A DNA stretch of 64,000 bases, taken from CAZAPG01 sp964486935. GTDB taxonomy: Bacteria; Chloroflexota; Anaerolineae; 4572-78; J111. The notes beneath the pieces were generated by a model. The model did not search any database. It had not been told where the DNA came from and saw only the letters and a program-made list of their open reading frames with translations. Below are positions 1 to 8,321 of the stretch, piece after piece. The stretch lies in assembly GCA_964486935.1 (NCBI GenBank), contig CAZAPG010000005.1, positions 124,001 through 188,000 on the forward strand, given 5' to 3'. Position numbers and translations under genes: made by a program. Positions within the stretch are counted from its first letter, which is position 1, and each line of letters begins with the position of its first letter.

Positions 1-388
1 TGCCGGTAGGCGTAGCTGTAGGCGTCGGCGGAATTGGCGTTTCAGTTGGCGTAGGCGTTGGCGGCGGGGGGGTATTGGTGGGTTGGCTGGTTGGAAATGA
101 TTGAGTTGGGGTAGGCTCAAGGGTGTTGGTGGGGGTGCGCGCAGGTTGGGGCGATGTGTCATCAGGGGGGGGCGTAGCGGTGGAGGTTGGCGTTGCAGTG
201 ATAAAAAAGGCAGGGGTTGGCGTAAATGCAAAAAGGGTTGGCGTGGGCAACTGGCTTTTAGGCGCCGAGGCCAGCGCAGCAATACCTGCACAATAACAGG
301 GAATGGTCATTAAAATTATGCCCAAAAGTACGGCATAAATATTGCGTTTGTGTCGGGGTAAATTTCCCCACCACCGATTGAGACTCAA
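1..388 (-). CDS. Pro/Thr-rich exported protein, N-terminal fragment
   Basis: An open frame that runs off the left edge, with about 129 codons visible and no stop. The chosen start is TTG, preceded at 6 bases by GGAG. An in-frame TAA lies a few codons upstream, and the first ATG comes only at residue 27, inside the hydrophobic segment. Residues about 17-42 form one hydrophobic stretch (AVLLGIILM, CAGIAALAS) that acts as signal peptide or anchor. After it comes a low-complexity region of Thr-Pro pairs (TPTPT, NTPPPP) like the linkers in the PA14 and solute-binding proteins of this window. The functional domain must lie outside, so no function is assigned. It is the last gene before the edge on the strand of the kinase operon, 158 bases behind it. 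Confidence 0.7.
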   Translation of the reverse strand, partial: MSLNRWWGNLPRHKRNIYAVLLGIILMTIPCYCAGIAALASAPKSQLPTPTLFAFTPTPAFFITATPTSTATPPPDDTSPQPARTPTNTLEPTPTQSFPTSQPTNTPPPPTPTPTETPIPPTPTATPTG

Positions 389-463
389 TATAGGCTCCGG
401 TTTCTTATCTGGTTAAAAACTGGTGAAAATGTTTGGGGTTCAGCAACGCCTTTGGCAGAAATT

Positions 464-485
464 CTGAACGCTGAACCGCTGAACT
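464..485. repeat. Short degenerate 7-bp tandem repeat (CTGAACN)
   Basis: Three near-copies of CTGAACN: two are directly adjacent and the third is offset by one base. A further related word, TTCAGC, lies upstream at about 439-444. The locus is intergenic, between the kinase stop and the Pro/Thr-rich gene. It is one of four loci in the window with a 7-bp period and a different word at each. Confidence 0.5.
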
Positions 486-546
486 GGCAAACTATTTATT
501 GAGGAGGCATGATAGATGCCAGGGATTAATTGTCAAAATAGAAGGG

Positions 547-1824
547 TTAGGCTTGGGGCGGCTTGCCAACCGGCAAAATTAAGTGGAATTTGCTGCCGGG
601 GTATTGGTCCGGGTTGTATCCTTCGCTTTCTACCCATAGCGAGCCGCCGTGCGCTTCGGCCACGCCTCTGGCAATTGGTAGCCCTAACCCGGCCCCGCCG
701 CCCATAAAATCGGTTTTACTGGTGCTGTGGTGCTCAATTTCGCGCACTTCGTGGAAATGCTCAAAAATCAAATCTTGTTGGTCGGGTGGAATACCTACCC
801 CGCTATCGCTCACTATAATCTTGATAAATTGGCTGGCAGCCGGTTGGTGGGCAGGAATTGAGGCATCATCGCCGCCAATTAGCCGGGCTGTTACTTCTAT
901 TTTGCCGCCATCGGGCGTGTATTTAACGGCGTTACTCACCAGGTTTCGCAAAATCTGGATGATTCGTTCGCCATCAACCCAAATGGGGGCAATGTGCCCA
1001 ACATCGGCCATAACCAGGGTTTGCCGGCGACGGGCCACCACATTGGCAAAATCTTTGTGAATTTTGTTAAATAATGATGAGAGCGTAACCGGGGCGTAAC
1101 TTAACTGCAAGGTTCCGGCCCGAATGCGGGTAACGTCGAGCATATCTTGCACAATGCCGCGCAGGCGGTCTACCCCAATTATTATCCCGTCGATAATTTC
1201 GTGCGTGGACGGGGCGGCGTTGGCTAAAAAAGGGCTGCCCGGCGTTGTCAAAATGCTCAAATAGCCGTGGACGGCGGCCAATGGCGTGCGCAGTTCGTGC
1301 GCGGCCAGGTCAATAAAGCGGGCTTTCATTTCGGCTCTGTATTCCAGCGCTTTGTTGGCCTCGGTTAGCTCACGCACTTTTTGCTCAAGGTGGTCTACCA
1401 AACGCTCGTTGTATTCGCGCAGGTAAATACTTTCCTGGTCAAGCGACACTTTTTCTCGCCGGCCCCCCAAAAATTCGGCCACCTGGTTGGGCAAGGCGTC
1501 TACATCAATGGGTTTGGCAATGTAACCGTCGCAGCCGGCGGTCAGGGCGCGCTCGCGGTCGCCGGCCATTGTTTTGGCAGTCAGGGCAATAATAGGGATG
1601 TGGCTCAACCGGGGGAAACTTTTAATGCGCGTGGCCGTTTCGTAGCCGTCCATCCCCGGAATATTGATATCCATCAAAATCAAATCCGGGGTCTCTTCTT
1701 GAGCAGCCTTAAGGCCGGTGAGTCCATCTACCGCTTCAACCACGCTATATCCGGCGCTTTGCAGTACCTGCGCTACCAAAATGCGATTGGCGGCGTTATC
1801 TTCAACGTACAAAATTTTGGCCAT
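547..1824 (-). CDS. Soluble REC-histidine kinase
   Basis: Two-component signalling protein of 425 residues with a receiver domain in front of the kinase. Receiver at 1-120: acidic pocket E8/D9, phospho-acceptor D52 (LILMDINIPG), Lys104 (YIAKP). A coiled linker covers about 125-165. HisKA follows with H176 in AAHELRTPL, then HATPase_c with the N box (ILRNLVSNAVKY) and G boxes (DSGVGI, GAGLGLPI). No membrane segment is seen, so it is cytoplasmic and probably takes phosphate or information from another protein. Its ATG overlaps the TAA of the upstream kinase (TAATG), so the two are translationally coupled and probably act together. The signal and final output are unknown. Confidence 0.9.
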   Translation of the reverse strand: MAKILYVEDNAANRILVAQVLQSAGYSVVEAVDGLTGLKAAQEETPDLILMDINIPGMDGYETATRIKSFPRLSHIPIIALTAKTMAGDRERALTAGCDGYIAKPIDVDALPNQVAEFLGGRREKVSLDQESIYLREYNERLVDHLEQKVRELTEANKALEYRAEMKARFIDLAAHELRTPLAAVHGYLSILTTPGSPFLANAAPSTHEIIDGIIIGVDRLRGIVQDMLDVTRIRAGTLQLSYAPVTLSSLFNKIHKDFANVVARRRQTLVMADVGHIAPIWVDGERIIQILRNLVSNAVKYTPDGGKIEVTARLIGGDDASIPAHQPAASQFIKIIVSDSGVGIPPDQQDLIFEHFHEVREIEHHSTSKTDFMGGGAGLGLPIARGVAEAHGGSLWVESEGYNPDQYPGSKFHLILPVGKPPQA

Positions 1825-2936
1825 TAACTCAACCTGTAATCCAAATGCACAACGTTGTTATCTAAAGTCTCCGGCGGAATAACGGGAACCGTAAAATGAA
1901 AGGCGCTCCCCTGGCCCACTTTGCTATCTACCCACAGCCGCCCGCCATGCAGTTTGACCAGCCGGTAACTAATAGGGACTCCCAGGCCGGTTCCTTCGGC
2001 CCGGCGGGCGGTCGAGTCGTCAACCTGACGGAACGGCTCAAACACCTTGTCAATATCTTCTTTGTTAATGCCAATGCCTGTATCAACCACCGAAAAACAT
2101 ACAAACTCCTGTTCGTTTTCTGTAAGCCGGCGAATCCGCAGCGTAATTTTACCAGAGGCCGTAAATTTGGCGGCGTTTGAAAGCATATTGATGATAACCT
2201 GCCGAATGCGCTCCCGGTCGGCGTATATTTTGGGTAAACGCGGCTCAATCTCTTCGTTTAGCGTGATGGGTTTATCTTCAATTAAAATGTAGGTTGAAGC
2301 AATCAGCCCAACGGTAATTTCTTCAACCGAGACCCAGTTCATATCCAGCCGAATTTTACCGGCCTCGATTTTGGAGAAGTCTAAAATGTTGTTGACCAGC
2401 CCCAACAGGTATTTGGCGCTATCATAAATGAGCGACAGGTCGGTTTGTTGAATTTTGTTGAGCGGGCCAACCTGCTGGTTAAGCAGCAACTTGGCAAAGC
2501 CAATAATAGAATTAAGCGGCGTGCGCAGCTCATGGCTAACGGTGGCAATAAAATCGCTACGCACTTTATTGGCGTGGTGAAGCTGCTTTTTTACCTGAAA
2601 TAGCTCGTACCTGGTTTGGGCCAATTCTTCGGTGAGGGCGTCAACCTGCTGTTCAAACTGCTCCAATTCTGCCAGCCGGGGCGACACGCGAGGCGAGGTA
2701 TCTTCATTTTCCGGGGCATCTTTGTAAAGGACGCCCAATGCATCGAGCATGCTTAAAAAGCCGTCGCGGTCTGTTGAGAGCAGCGCCCCGGCCTCGGCGG
2801 CGTTGATTTTGCCCTGCTGAAAGAGCCAAATTACAAACCAGCGGTTTGACAGGCCGTGAACCTGGGCTTCGGTAAGACCCAGTTCAAACAGGCGGGGGGG
2901 TATGCTGATAGTAATTTTTTTGAGCGCGTTGGTCAT
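1824..2936 (-). CDS. Histidine kinase with UPF0175-like N-terminal domain
   Basis: 370-residue sensor kinase. Residues about 8-72 resemble the small UPF0175 helical DNA-binding/antitoxin family: a helix that drives expression-type wording (WLFQQGKINAAEAGALL) followed by a second helix (GFLSMLDALGV). This assignment rests on pattern only. A coiled coil (about 88-125) leads to HisKA with H135 in VSHELRTPL and a HATPase domain with N box (VIINMLSNAAKF) and G boxes (DTGIGI, GTGLGVPISY). There is no membrane segment. The gene sits between the NYN protein and the REC-kinase with 1-base TAATG overlaps on both sides, so the three form a tight operon. The kinase call is secure and the N-terminal call tentative. 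Confidence 0.85.
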   Translation of the reverse strand: MTNALKKITISIPPRLFELGLTEAQVHGLSNRWFVIWLFQQGKINAAEAGALLSTDRDGFLSMLDALGVLYKDAPENEDTSPRVSPRLAELEQFEQQVDALTEELAQTRYELFQVKKQLHHANKVRSDFIATVSHELRTPLNSIIGFAKLLLNQQVGPLNKIQQTDLSLIYDSAKYLLGLVNNILDFSKIEAGKIRLDMNWVSVEEITVGLIASTYILIEDKPITLNEEIEPRLPKIYADRERIRQVIINMLSNAAKFTASGKITLRIRRLTENEQEFVCFSVVDTGIGINKEDIDKVFEPFRQVDDSTARRAEGTGLGVPISYRLVKLHGGRLWVDSKVGQGSAFHFTVPVIPPETLDNNVVHLDYRLS

Positions 2937-3412
2937 TAATCGGTCTGGTCAAAAAGGGTTAGCCAGTCGTCAATTTCTTCCGGCGAGAGGTTAACCTCGG
3001 CCTGAGCGCCCTGGTCTGTTATGGCCGGGGCCGCCGGGTTTTGCAGTAACTGCCGGGCAAAATCTGCGGATTCTTGCACTCGCGCGCCGGCGTGTCTGGC
3101 GGCTTGCTGAACGGCCCGGTCTGAGGTAACTACCGTTACCGCTTGCGGGTTTGGCAGCCGGCGGATGCGTCGCGCCAGCAGTTGGTCGGCGGTTTTGCCG
3201 GCTGGGGCAAACTGCACGGTAATGCCGCCTTGTTTTCTGGTTTGAGCAGGGCGGTAGCCTAATCCCGCATCAAAAATAACGGTGAGCCGGTGGCCGGTTC
3301 TGGCCCGGAAACTACGCAAATGGGTTAGTAGTTTTTCTTCATCATGCGGGTCATCCAGGCGCAGGTTGGGCATGTGGCCAATCAAATTGTGTCCATCAAT
3401 AAGCCAATGCAT
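2936..3412 (-). CDS. NYN-domain (YacP-like) RNA-binding/nuclease protein
   Basis: 158-residue PIN-like NYN domain of the YacP/Rae1 type. The N-terminus has the typical strand and acidic residue (HWLIDGHNLIG). A second acidic strand follows (LTVIFDAGLG), then a third conserved acidic/Ser site (VVTSDRAVQQ). These correspond to the metal-binding acidic cluster of PIN/NYN nucleases. Bacillus YacP (Rae1) is a ribosome-associated endoribonuclease, and the same role here is inferred. First gene of the operon with the two kinases downstream. A promoter-like -35/-10 pair lies about 50 bases upstream of its start. The start ATG is the only one in the frame near the conserved N-terminus. Confidence 0.8.
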   Translation of the reverse strand: MHWLIDGHNLIGHMPNLRLDDPHDEEKLLTHLRSFRARTGHRLTVIFDAGLGYRPAQTRKQGGITVQFAPAGKTADQLLARRIRRLPNPQAVTVVTSDRAVQQAARHAGARVQESADFARQLLQNPAAPAITDQGAQAEVNLSPEEIDDWLTLFDQTD

Positions 3413-3461
3413 AATTTTTTATATAAGCTATTAAGCCTGCTTTGGTTACAGCTTTTGCTTT

Positions 3462-3490
3462 ATTATAATTGCCCCATAGGGGATAGGCAA
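3462..3490 (-). promoter_or_regulatory. Predicted sigma-70 promoter of the NYN-kinase operon
   Basis: Minus-strand -35 TTGCCT and -10 TATAAT separated by 17 bases, about 50 bases upstream of the NYN gene start. Confidence 0.5.
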
Positions 3491-3537
3491 TGGGAAAAGA
3501 GGGGTAACAATGTTAAACTGTTGGGCTTACATTGTAG

Positions 3538-3999
3538 TTATTGGTTGAGCGCGGCCAAAATTTTTTCCGGCGGCAGGGGGATATTGCGCCCGCGCCACAG
3601 CTTTTCTCCGTGGGGTTGGCTGCGGGTATCCCAATAAATTTCAAGGCCGTTGCCATCGGGGTCATCAAAATAGATGGCCCAACTGATTAAGTGGTCAACC
3701 GGAGCAACGCGAACGCCGGCTTCGGTGAGCGCCTGGTAGGCCAGAGCAAAGGAACGCCGGTCGGGTACTTCAAAGGCCAGGTGATAGAGGCCGGTGGCCT
3801 GGGGCGGCGGTTGGGGGGCGTTGTTGCCTACCTGTTGCAGGGCAATTTCGTGGTGAAAATGGCTGTCGCTTAAAAAGGCGTAGTGGTTGCCTACCTGTTC
3901 TACCAATTGCAGGCTAAAGAAGCGAGTGTAAAATTTTATGCTGCGTTCTAAATTGCGTACTTTGATATGGGCGTGTCCTATTGTTGTTTTATATGACAC
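3538..3999 (-). CDS. VOC-family (glyoxalase/extradiol dioxygenase fold) protein
   Basis: 153-residue protein with a vicinal oxygen chelate fold. Metal-ligand candidates are His10 in IGHAHIKV, the His in GLYHLAFEV and the Glu in NGLEIYWD. The last motif, with DPDGN just before it, matches the CatE-like catechol 2,3-dioxygenase/glyoxalase branch. The start is GTG with GAGG 7 bases upstream. Only 17 bases separate its stop region from the next kinase gene region, and both lie on the minus strand, but the substrate cannot be read from sequence or context. It could be a dioxygenase, a glyoxalase or a resistance-type binding protein. Confidence 0.8.
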   Translation of the reverse strand: MSYKTTIGHAHIKVRNLERSIKFYTRFFSLQLVEQVGNHYAFLSDSHFHHEIALQQVGNNAPQPPPQATGLYHLAFEVPDRRSFALAYQALTEAGVRVAPVDHLISWAIYFDDPDGNGLEIYWDTRSQPHGEKLWRGRNIPLPPEKILAALNQ

Positions 4000-4016
4000 G
4001 TATTGGCCTCGTAATT

Positions 4017-5189
4017 TTAATCATCGTTATTTTGGGCGGCGCCGGAACTTAGCGCGTATTGAGGCAGGCTAAAGCTAAAAATAGTGCCTCCGCCCTGAAC
4101 CGCGCCGTTACTTTCTACGCCCACTTCACCGCCCAGCTTTCTAACAATTCGGCGCACAATTGACAGGCCCAGGCCGTGTCCTTTTACGTCGGTTTGGTTC
4201 AGGCGGCTGAAGGGCACAAATAATCGCTCCTGGGCGGCGGGGGGCAGACCGGCTCCGTTATCTTGCACCCAAAATTTAACCATTTTATTTTCCTTTAGCG
4301 TTGCGCCCAGTTTTACCAGAGGAGGTTTGCCGCCGTATTTAATGGCGTTGCTAATGTAATTTGCCCATACCTCTTCTATCCACGGACCATAGCCCCAGGC
4401 AAGCGGCCACTCGGCGGGGACAGTGATTTTGGCCTGATATTCATTAACCATATGCGCCAAACGACTTTGAACCTCTTCTATAATCAGGCGCATATTCAGC
4501 GGTTGGGGTTCTATCTCTTCGGTGCGCACGCTGGCCAACAGCAGCAACTCATCGATGATAGCGCTCATTTTCAGGCCGTTGCGCGCAATTTTGTCGGTGT
4601 AACTTGCTAAATCTTCAGCCGACATTCTGGCATAATAACTCTTTAAAAACTGGGCGTAATTGACGGTGACTCCCAGAGGGTCTTTAAGATTATGAGCTAC
4701 CGTGTGGGCAAAGGCGTCCAGCTCTTGAATTAACTTTTCTCGCTGGGCGATTTCTTGCTGTAGCCGCTGGTTTTGGGTTGCCAGTTCGCTCTGCAAACTC
4801 TGAATGGTCAGATGAGTTTTAAGGCGGGCCAGCACCTCTTCGGATTGAATAGGTTTGGTAATGTAATCTACCGCGCCCAGCGCAAAACCGCGTACTTTAT
4901 TAACCGCATTGGTTTGCGTGGTAATAAAAATTACGGGGATATTTTGGGTGTGGGAGTTGGTTTTTAACTGCCGGCAGGTTTCAAAACCATCAATCCCGGA
5001 GAGATTGGCATCCAGCAAAATAATATCGGGGAGAACCCGCTCAACAATTGAGAGCGCGTGTTCGCCGCTGTTTGCTTCTAGTACAATAAATCCAAACCCG
5101 TTTAAATAATCGGCTAAAATTCCCGGTTTACTGGAAGCGTCGGTCGCAATCAGAATAACAATGTGCTTGAGTGTTTTAAAGACAGACAC
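4017..5189 (-). CDS. Soluble REC-histidine kinase (phytochrome-type HisKA)
   Basis: 390 residues. The receiver domain (1-125) has acceptor D60 (IILLDANLSG) and Lys112 (YITKP). The usual pair of acidic residues after strand 1 is reduced to one Asp (IATDAS), so phosphotransfer may be weak. A coiled coil covers about 130-158. HisKA has H166 in VAHNLKDPL, the form seen in phytochrome-like and HWE-adjacent kinases. The HATPase domain has N box WANYISNAIKYG, G1 DNGAGL and G2 GHGLGLSIV. The start is GTG with AGGA about 8 bases upstream. It lies upstream of the VOC gene and probably shares its transcript. Cytoplasmic; signal unknown. Confidence 0.88.
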   Translation of the reverse strand: MSVFKTLKHIVILIATDASSKPGILADYLNGFGFIVLEANSGEHALSIVERVLPDIILLDANLSGIDGFETCRQLKTNSHTQNIPVIFITTQTNAVNKVRGFALGAVDYITKPIQSEEVLARLKTHLTIQSLQSELATQNQRLQQEIAQREKLIQELDAFAHTVAHNLKDPLGVTVNYAQFLKSYYARMSAEDLASYTDKIARNGLKMSAIIDELLLLASVRTEEIEPQPLNMRLIIEEVQSRLAHMVNEYQAKITVPAEWPLAWGYGPWIEEVWANYISNAIKYGGKPPLVKLGATLKENKMVKFWVQDNGAGLPPAAQERLFVPFSRLNQTDVKGHGLGLSIVRRIVRKLGGEVGVESNGAVQGGGTIFSFSLPQYALSSGAAQNNDD

Positions 5190-5483
5190 TTAATTTTCCT
5201 GTTGTGCGCCAGATGTGTCAAGCAACATCATCCGCAACAAAAGCGAAGCGTTAGAGGGCAGTTGCATACCGCTTATTTTATCACGTTTGCCTGGCTGTGA
5301 CAATGGGATTTTTGACCAAACGGCCTAATTGATTGTTATTTTGCCGGCCATCCACTAGGCAATATGGCGATGCAATATCTCCGTCTTTAGGCGTAGCCAC
5401 AATCGGCGGACAGGCCGATTACAGCCGGAGCAATTTTTGTTATACTGTAGCCAGGTTAAACAAAAGAAAGCGAGGCGCTAATT
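5190..5483. other. Intergenic region between divergent genes
   Basis: 294 bases between the minus-strand kinase and the plus-strand small exported protein. Apart from the promoter pair near its right end I see no gene, RNA or strong hairpin. Confidence 0.5.
5418..5446 (+). promoter_or_regulatory. Predicted promoter of the small exported peptide
   Basis: ATTACA and TATACT separated by 17 bases, 38 bases before the ATG. The same ATTACA-17-TATA(A/C)T layout stands before the PA14 gene. Confidence 0.4.
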
Positions 5484-5708
5484 ATGAATCGGTTAAGATC
5501 AATCCTCACAGGTAGTTTGTTAACTCTGGCCTTAAGTTTGACTATTTTAGCCACAGTTTTAGTTCTGAGCGATATTCAATCGGTGCAGGCCGACGTGTCG
5601 GTTGAGCCGGTTGTTGCTACAATTCAAGAAGAAACCCGCTACCTGCCTTTGCAAGACGCTCCCCCACAGCGAGATATCACCCGGCAGCAATTTGCCCCCT
5701 CGCAATAA
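5484..5708 (+). CDS. Small exported protein of unknown function
   Basis: 74 residues. A basic start (MNRLR), a hydrophobic core (residues about 8-30, LTLALSLTILATVLVL) and a likely signal peptidase site after SVQA (about residue 36) indicate secretion. The mature peptide of about 38 residues is acidic/polar and ends in a Gln-rich tail, with no cysteine and no recognisable motif. GAGG precedes the ATG by about 8 bases, and a strong intrinsic terminator follows, so it is a monocistronic unit. It is immediately upstream of minD but separated by the terminator. No family recognised. Confidence 0.6.
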   Translation: MNRLRSILTGSLLTLALSLTILATVLVLSDIQSVQADVSVEPVVATIQEETRYLPLQDAPPQRDITRQQFAPSQ

Positions 5709-5728
5709 TTGTCCATAAAAATTAATTT

Positions 5729-5761
5729 AAAGCCGGCCCAGTTTTGGAGCCGGCTTTTTGT
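5729..5761 (+). terminator. Intrinsic terminator after the small exported protein
   Basis: Stem AAAGCCGGC / GCCGGCTTT with an 11-base loop followed by a T run. Confidence 0.85.
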
Positions 5762-5986
5762 TTGAGATGAAATCTTAAATCTTAAAACGGCCCGTTTGTT
5801 AAGCTTTCTCTCCCCAATTTTGCCCACAACTAACAAAATTTGTAGTATAATCTAGTACCAATATCCTACACTATATATTGTGTATTTAAATTAACTGTAC
5901 GCAACATATAGTATTTTGAGCGTAAACGTTTATCAGAGTAGCGTCAGCAAACTAACCTAATTTATCAGGCAATTGAGGGGAAAAAA

Positions 5987-6796
5987 ATGAGCGCAACAGT
6001 TATCACCGTAACATCTGGAAAAGGCGGCGTAGGTAAAACCACCACTACCGCTAACCTTAGCGCAGCCCTGGCCGCCAAGGGCAAAAAAGTCGTGGCTATC
6101 GACGCCGATATTGGCCTGCGTAACCTTGACGTGGTCATGGGGCTGGAAAATCGCATTGTTTATGATCTGGTCAACGTGGTTGAAGGCACCTGCCGCATCC
6201 GCCAGGCCATGATTAGAGACAAACGCTTGCCGGAACTCTACCTCATCCCGGCCGCGCAATCAAGAGACAAATCGGCCATTGACCCGCGCGATATGGTGGC
6301 CGTGGTAAATCAGCTTCGAGACGAATTTGATTACATTCTTGTCGATTCGCCGGCCGGGATCGAGCAGGGCTTCAAAAATGCCGTTGCCCCCGCCGACCGG
6401 GTAATTGTTGTAACCACGCCGGAAATGTCGGCGGTGCGCGATGCCGACCGCATTATCGGCCTGATTGAAGCCGAGCAGAAAGGCCCCGCCGATTTGATTA
6501 TCAACCGGGTGCGCATGGATATGGTTAAGCGCGGCGACATGTTGCACACCGACGACGTGGTTGATATTTTGGCCATTAACCTGATTGGCATTGTGCCCGA
6601 TGACGAGAGCATCATTGTGTCAACCAACCAGGGGCAACCGGCGGTTATTGCTAACGGGTCAACCGCAGGCCGCGCCTTCAAAAATATTGCCACTCGCATT
6701 ACCGGCAAAGAAGTGCCATTTATTAACCTTGAAAACAATGGCTCATTTATCAGACGCTTTTCAAAAATGGTTATGGCCTATGCTCAAAGTTTTTAG
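5987..6796 (+). CDS. minD: Septum site-determining ATPase MinD
   Basis: 269-residue ParA/MinD ATPase that oscillates or polarises on the membrane to place the division site. Deviant Walker A KGGVGKT at 12-18, switch I region, Walker B-like ILVDSPAGIE, and the MinD-specific DIGLRNLD stretch near residue 40. The C-terminal residues (about 250-266, GSFIRRFSKMV) form the amphipathic membrane-targeting helix. The ATG follows a purine-rich AGGGG leader. minE follows 42 bases downstream. No minC is visible in the window, so division inhibition must use a MinC encoded elsewhere or another partner. Confidence 0.96.
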   Translation: MSATVITVTSGKGGVGKTTTTANLSAALAAKGKKVVAIDADIGLRNLDVVMGLENRIVYDLVNVVEGTCRIRQAMIRDKRLPELYLIPAAQSRDKSAIDPRDMVAVVNQLRDEFDYILVDSPAGIEQGFKNAVAPADRVIVVTTPEMSAVRDADRIIGLIEAEQKGPADLIINRVRMDMVKRGDMLHTDDVVDILAINLIGIVPDDESIIVSTNQGQPAVIANGSTAGRAFKNIATRITGKEVPFINLENNGSFIRRFSKMVMAYAQSF

Positions 6797-6838
6797 CGCA
6801 ACCCAACACCAAGCAGCGTATAAAAGTGAGGAAAGAAA

Positions 6839-7096
6839 ATGAACAGTATCAATAAAATATTTCATCGCAATAGAACAAATAGCAAAGAAGTTGCCAAAAA
6901 TCGTTTGCAACTGGTTCTTGTTCACGACCGCATCAATCTTTCACCCGGTAAAATGGAGAAACTTAAAGAAGAAATAGCCCAGGTTCTTTCGCGCTACGTC
7001 GAAATCGACCACGAACGCATCGACATTGCCGTTACCGACTCTCATCGTCAACGACAACTGACCGCCCAGGTTCCTGTATTGGGCGTAGCGCATTAA
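6839..7096 (+). CDS. minE: Cell division topological specificity factor MinE
   Basis: 85 residues, the normal MinE size. The N-terminal amphipathic segment is followed by the anti-MinCD helix/strand region with the MinE signature (AKNRLQLVLVHDR at about 20-32). The dimerisation domain contains LKEEIAQVLSRYVEID and the terminal strand region. GAGGAAAG lies just upstream of the ATG. Forms a two-gene operon with minD and ends before an intrinsic terminator. MinE stimulates MinD ATPase at the membrane. Confidence 0.95.
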   Translation: MNSINKIFHRNRTNSKEVAKNRLQLVLVHDRINLSPGKMEKLKEEIAQVLSRYVEIDHERIDIAVTDSHRQRQLTAQVPVLGVAH

Positions 7097-7190
7097 CACC
7101 TCAAAAAATCCCAGCCTTCGAACGGTTGTGAACAAAACCAGTTTGTATAAATTTGGGTCGGCTCAACCTTAAAGAGCGGCTCAAAAGAGA

Positions 7191-7231
7191 CCCCTTTTGG
7201 CGAAAACCAGGTGCCAGAAGGGGTTTTGTTT
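7191..7231 (+). terminator. Intrinsic terminator after minE
   Basis: Stem CCCCTTTTGGC / GCCAGAAGGGG (one G-T pair), 11-base loop, then TTTTGTTTTG. Confidence 0.85.
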
Positions 7232-7245
7232 TGATTTACGCCGGT

Positions 7246-7273
7246 TTGCTTAAATTTTTAATCTACATATAAT
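7246..7273 (+). promoter_or_regulatory. Predicted promoter of the dnaJ-hspR-murJ operon
   Basis: TTGCTT and TATAAT with a 16-base spacer. A half-site ACTCAAG (7328-7334) of the HspR operator HAIR lies downstream, but the other inverted half is not visible. Confidence 0.4.
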
Positions 7274-7370
7274 CCCCAGCCACGCAAACATTACAGGGAA
7301 ACTCATCAATAAAGTTAACAAGAACAGACTCAAGGTTTATTGCAATCCTGTATTGTAAGGAACTGCTGCT

Positions 7371-8306
7371 ATGGAATACAAAGATTACTACGGCGTGCTG
7401 GGAGTCGAAAAAACTACAAGCACCGATGAAATTAAAAAAATTTACCGCAAACTGGCCCGCAAATATCACCCCGACGTGAACCCCGGCGACAAATCTGCCG
7501 AAGACCGCTTCAAAGACATCAACGAAGCCTACCAGGTACTTACCGACCCGGAAGCCCGCGCCAAGTACGACCGCCTGGACGCCAGCTGGCGTGCTCACCA
7601 GCAGGCTGGAGCGCCGGATAATTTTGATTGGGGCCAGTGGGTTTCTAATCAAAAAACGGCACAACCCGGCGTTAAAGTTGATTTTGACGATATTTTGAGC
7701 GGCTTCAGCCAGAGTAAGTCCGGCAACTTCTCCGATTTTTTTGAAGCTGTTTTTGGCGGCATGGGCGTGGACCAGCGCGAGTCAACCCCGCAAAAAGGGC
7801 AAGATTACAACCAGACCATTGAAATTATCCTGGAAGAAGCCCATAGCGGCGCCTCCAGAATTTTACGCATTGCCGGGCGTCGGCTTGAAGTAAAAATCCC
7901 CAAAGGCGCAAAAACCGGCACCAAAGTTCGGGTGCGCGGTGAAGGCGCAGCCGGGATGGCCGGCGGCCCCAAAGGCGACCTGTACCTGGATATTGTCGTC
8001 AAACCGCACCCCACTTTTGAGCGCGTAGAGGACGACCTTTACATGGAACTGCCGGTCAACCTCTACTCTGCCGTGCTGGGCGGCGAGGCCATTGTGCCTA
8101 CTCTGCGAGGCAAAATCAAGCTTAAAATCCCCGCCGAAACCCAATCGGGCCGCACCTTTCGCCTTAAAGGGCAGGGTATGCCCCGGCTCAAAAACCCGGA
8201 ACAGCGCGGCGACCTCTACGCCAAGGTTGTCGTGACCCTGCCAGAAAATTTAACAGATAGAGAGATTGAACTGTTTGAAGAGCTGGCCGACATCCGGGGT
8301 TTGTAA
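7371..8306 (+). CDS. DnaJ-class co-chaperone (CbpA-like, no zinc finger)
   Basis: 311 residues. J domain at 1-70 with HPD at 33-35 (KYHPDVN), a Gly/Phe/Ser-rich linker (about 80-135), then the two beta-sandwich client-binding domains with the G-box words KIPKGAKTGTKVRVRGEG and GMPRLKNPEQRGDLYA. The CxxCxGxG zinc finger of true DnaJ is absent, as in CbpA/DnaJ2. It stimulates DnaK ATPase and delivers unfolded clients in the cytoplasm. First gene of an operon with the MerR-type repressor HspR and MurJ. The dnaJ-hspR arrangement is known from actinobacteria and suggests heat-shock autoregulation. Confidence 0.92.
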   Translation: MEYKDYYGVLGVEKTTSTDEIKKIYRKLARKYHPDVNPGDKSAEDRFKDINEAYQVLTDPEARAKYDRLDASWRAHQQAGAPDNFDWGQWVSNQKTAQPGVKVDFDDILSGFSQSKSGNFSDFFEAVFGGMGVDQRESTPQKGQDYNQTIEIILEEAHSGASRILRIAGRRLEVKIPKGAKTGTKVRVRGEGAAGMAGGPKGDLYLDIVVKPHPTFERVEDDLYMELPVNLYSAVLGGEAIVPTLRGKIKLKIPAETQSGRTFRLKGQGMPRLKNPEQRGDLYAKVVVTLPENLTDREIELFEELADIRGL

Positions 8307-8321
8307 CAGAAAGTTGGACAC

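Noticed and set aside
7246..7370. Complete HAIR or CIRCE operator before the dnaJ-like gene
   Set aside because: Only the half-site ACTCAAG is present, without the inverted CTTGAGT at 7-base spacing, and there is no CIRCE inverted repeat.
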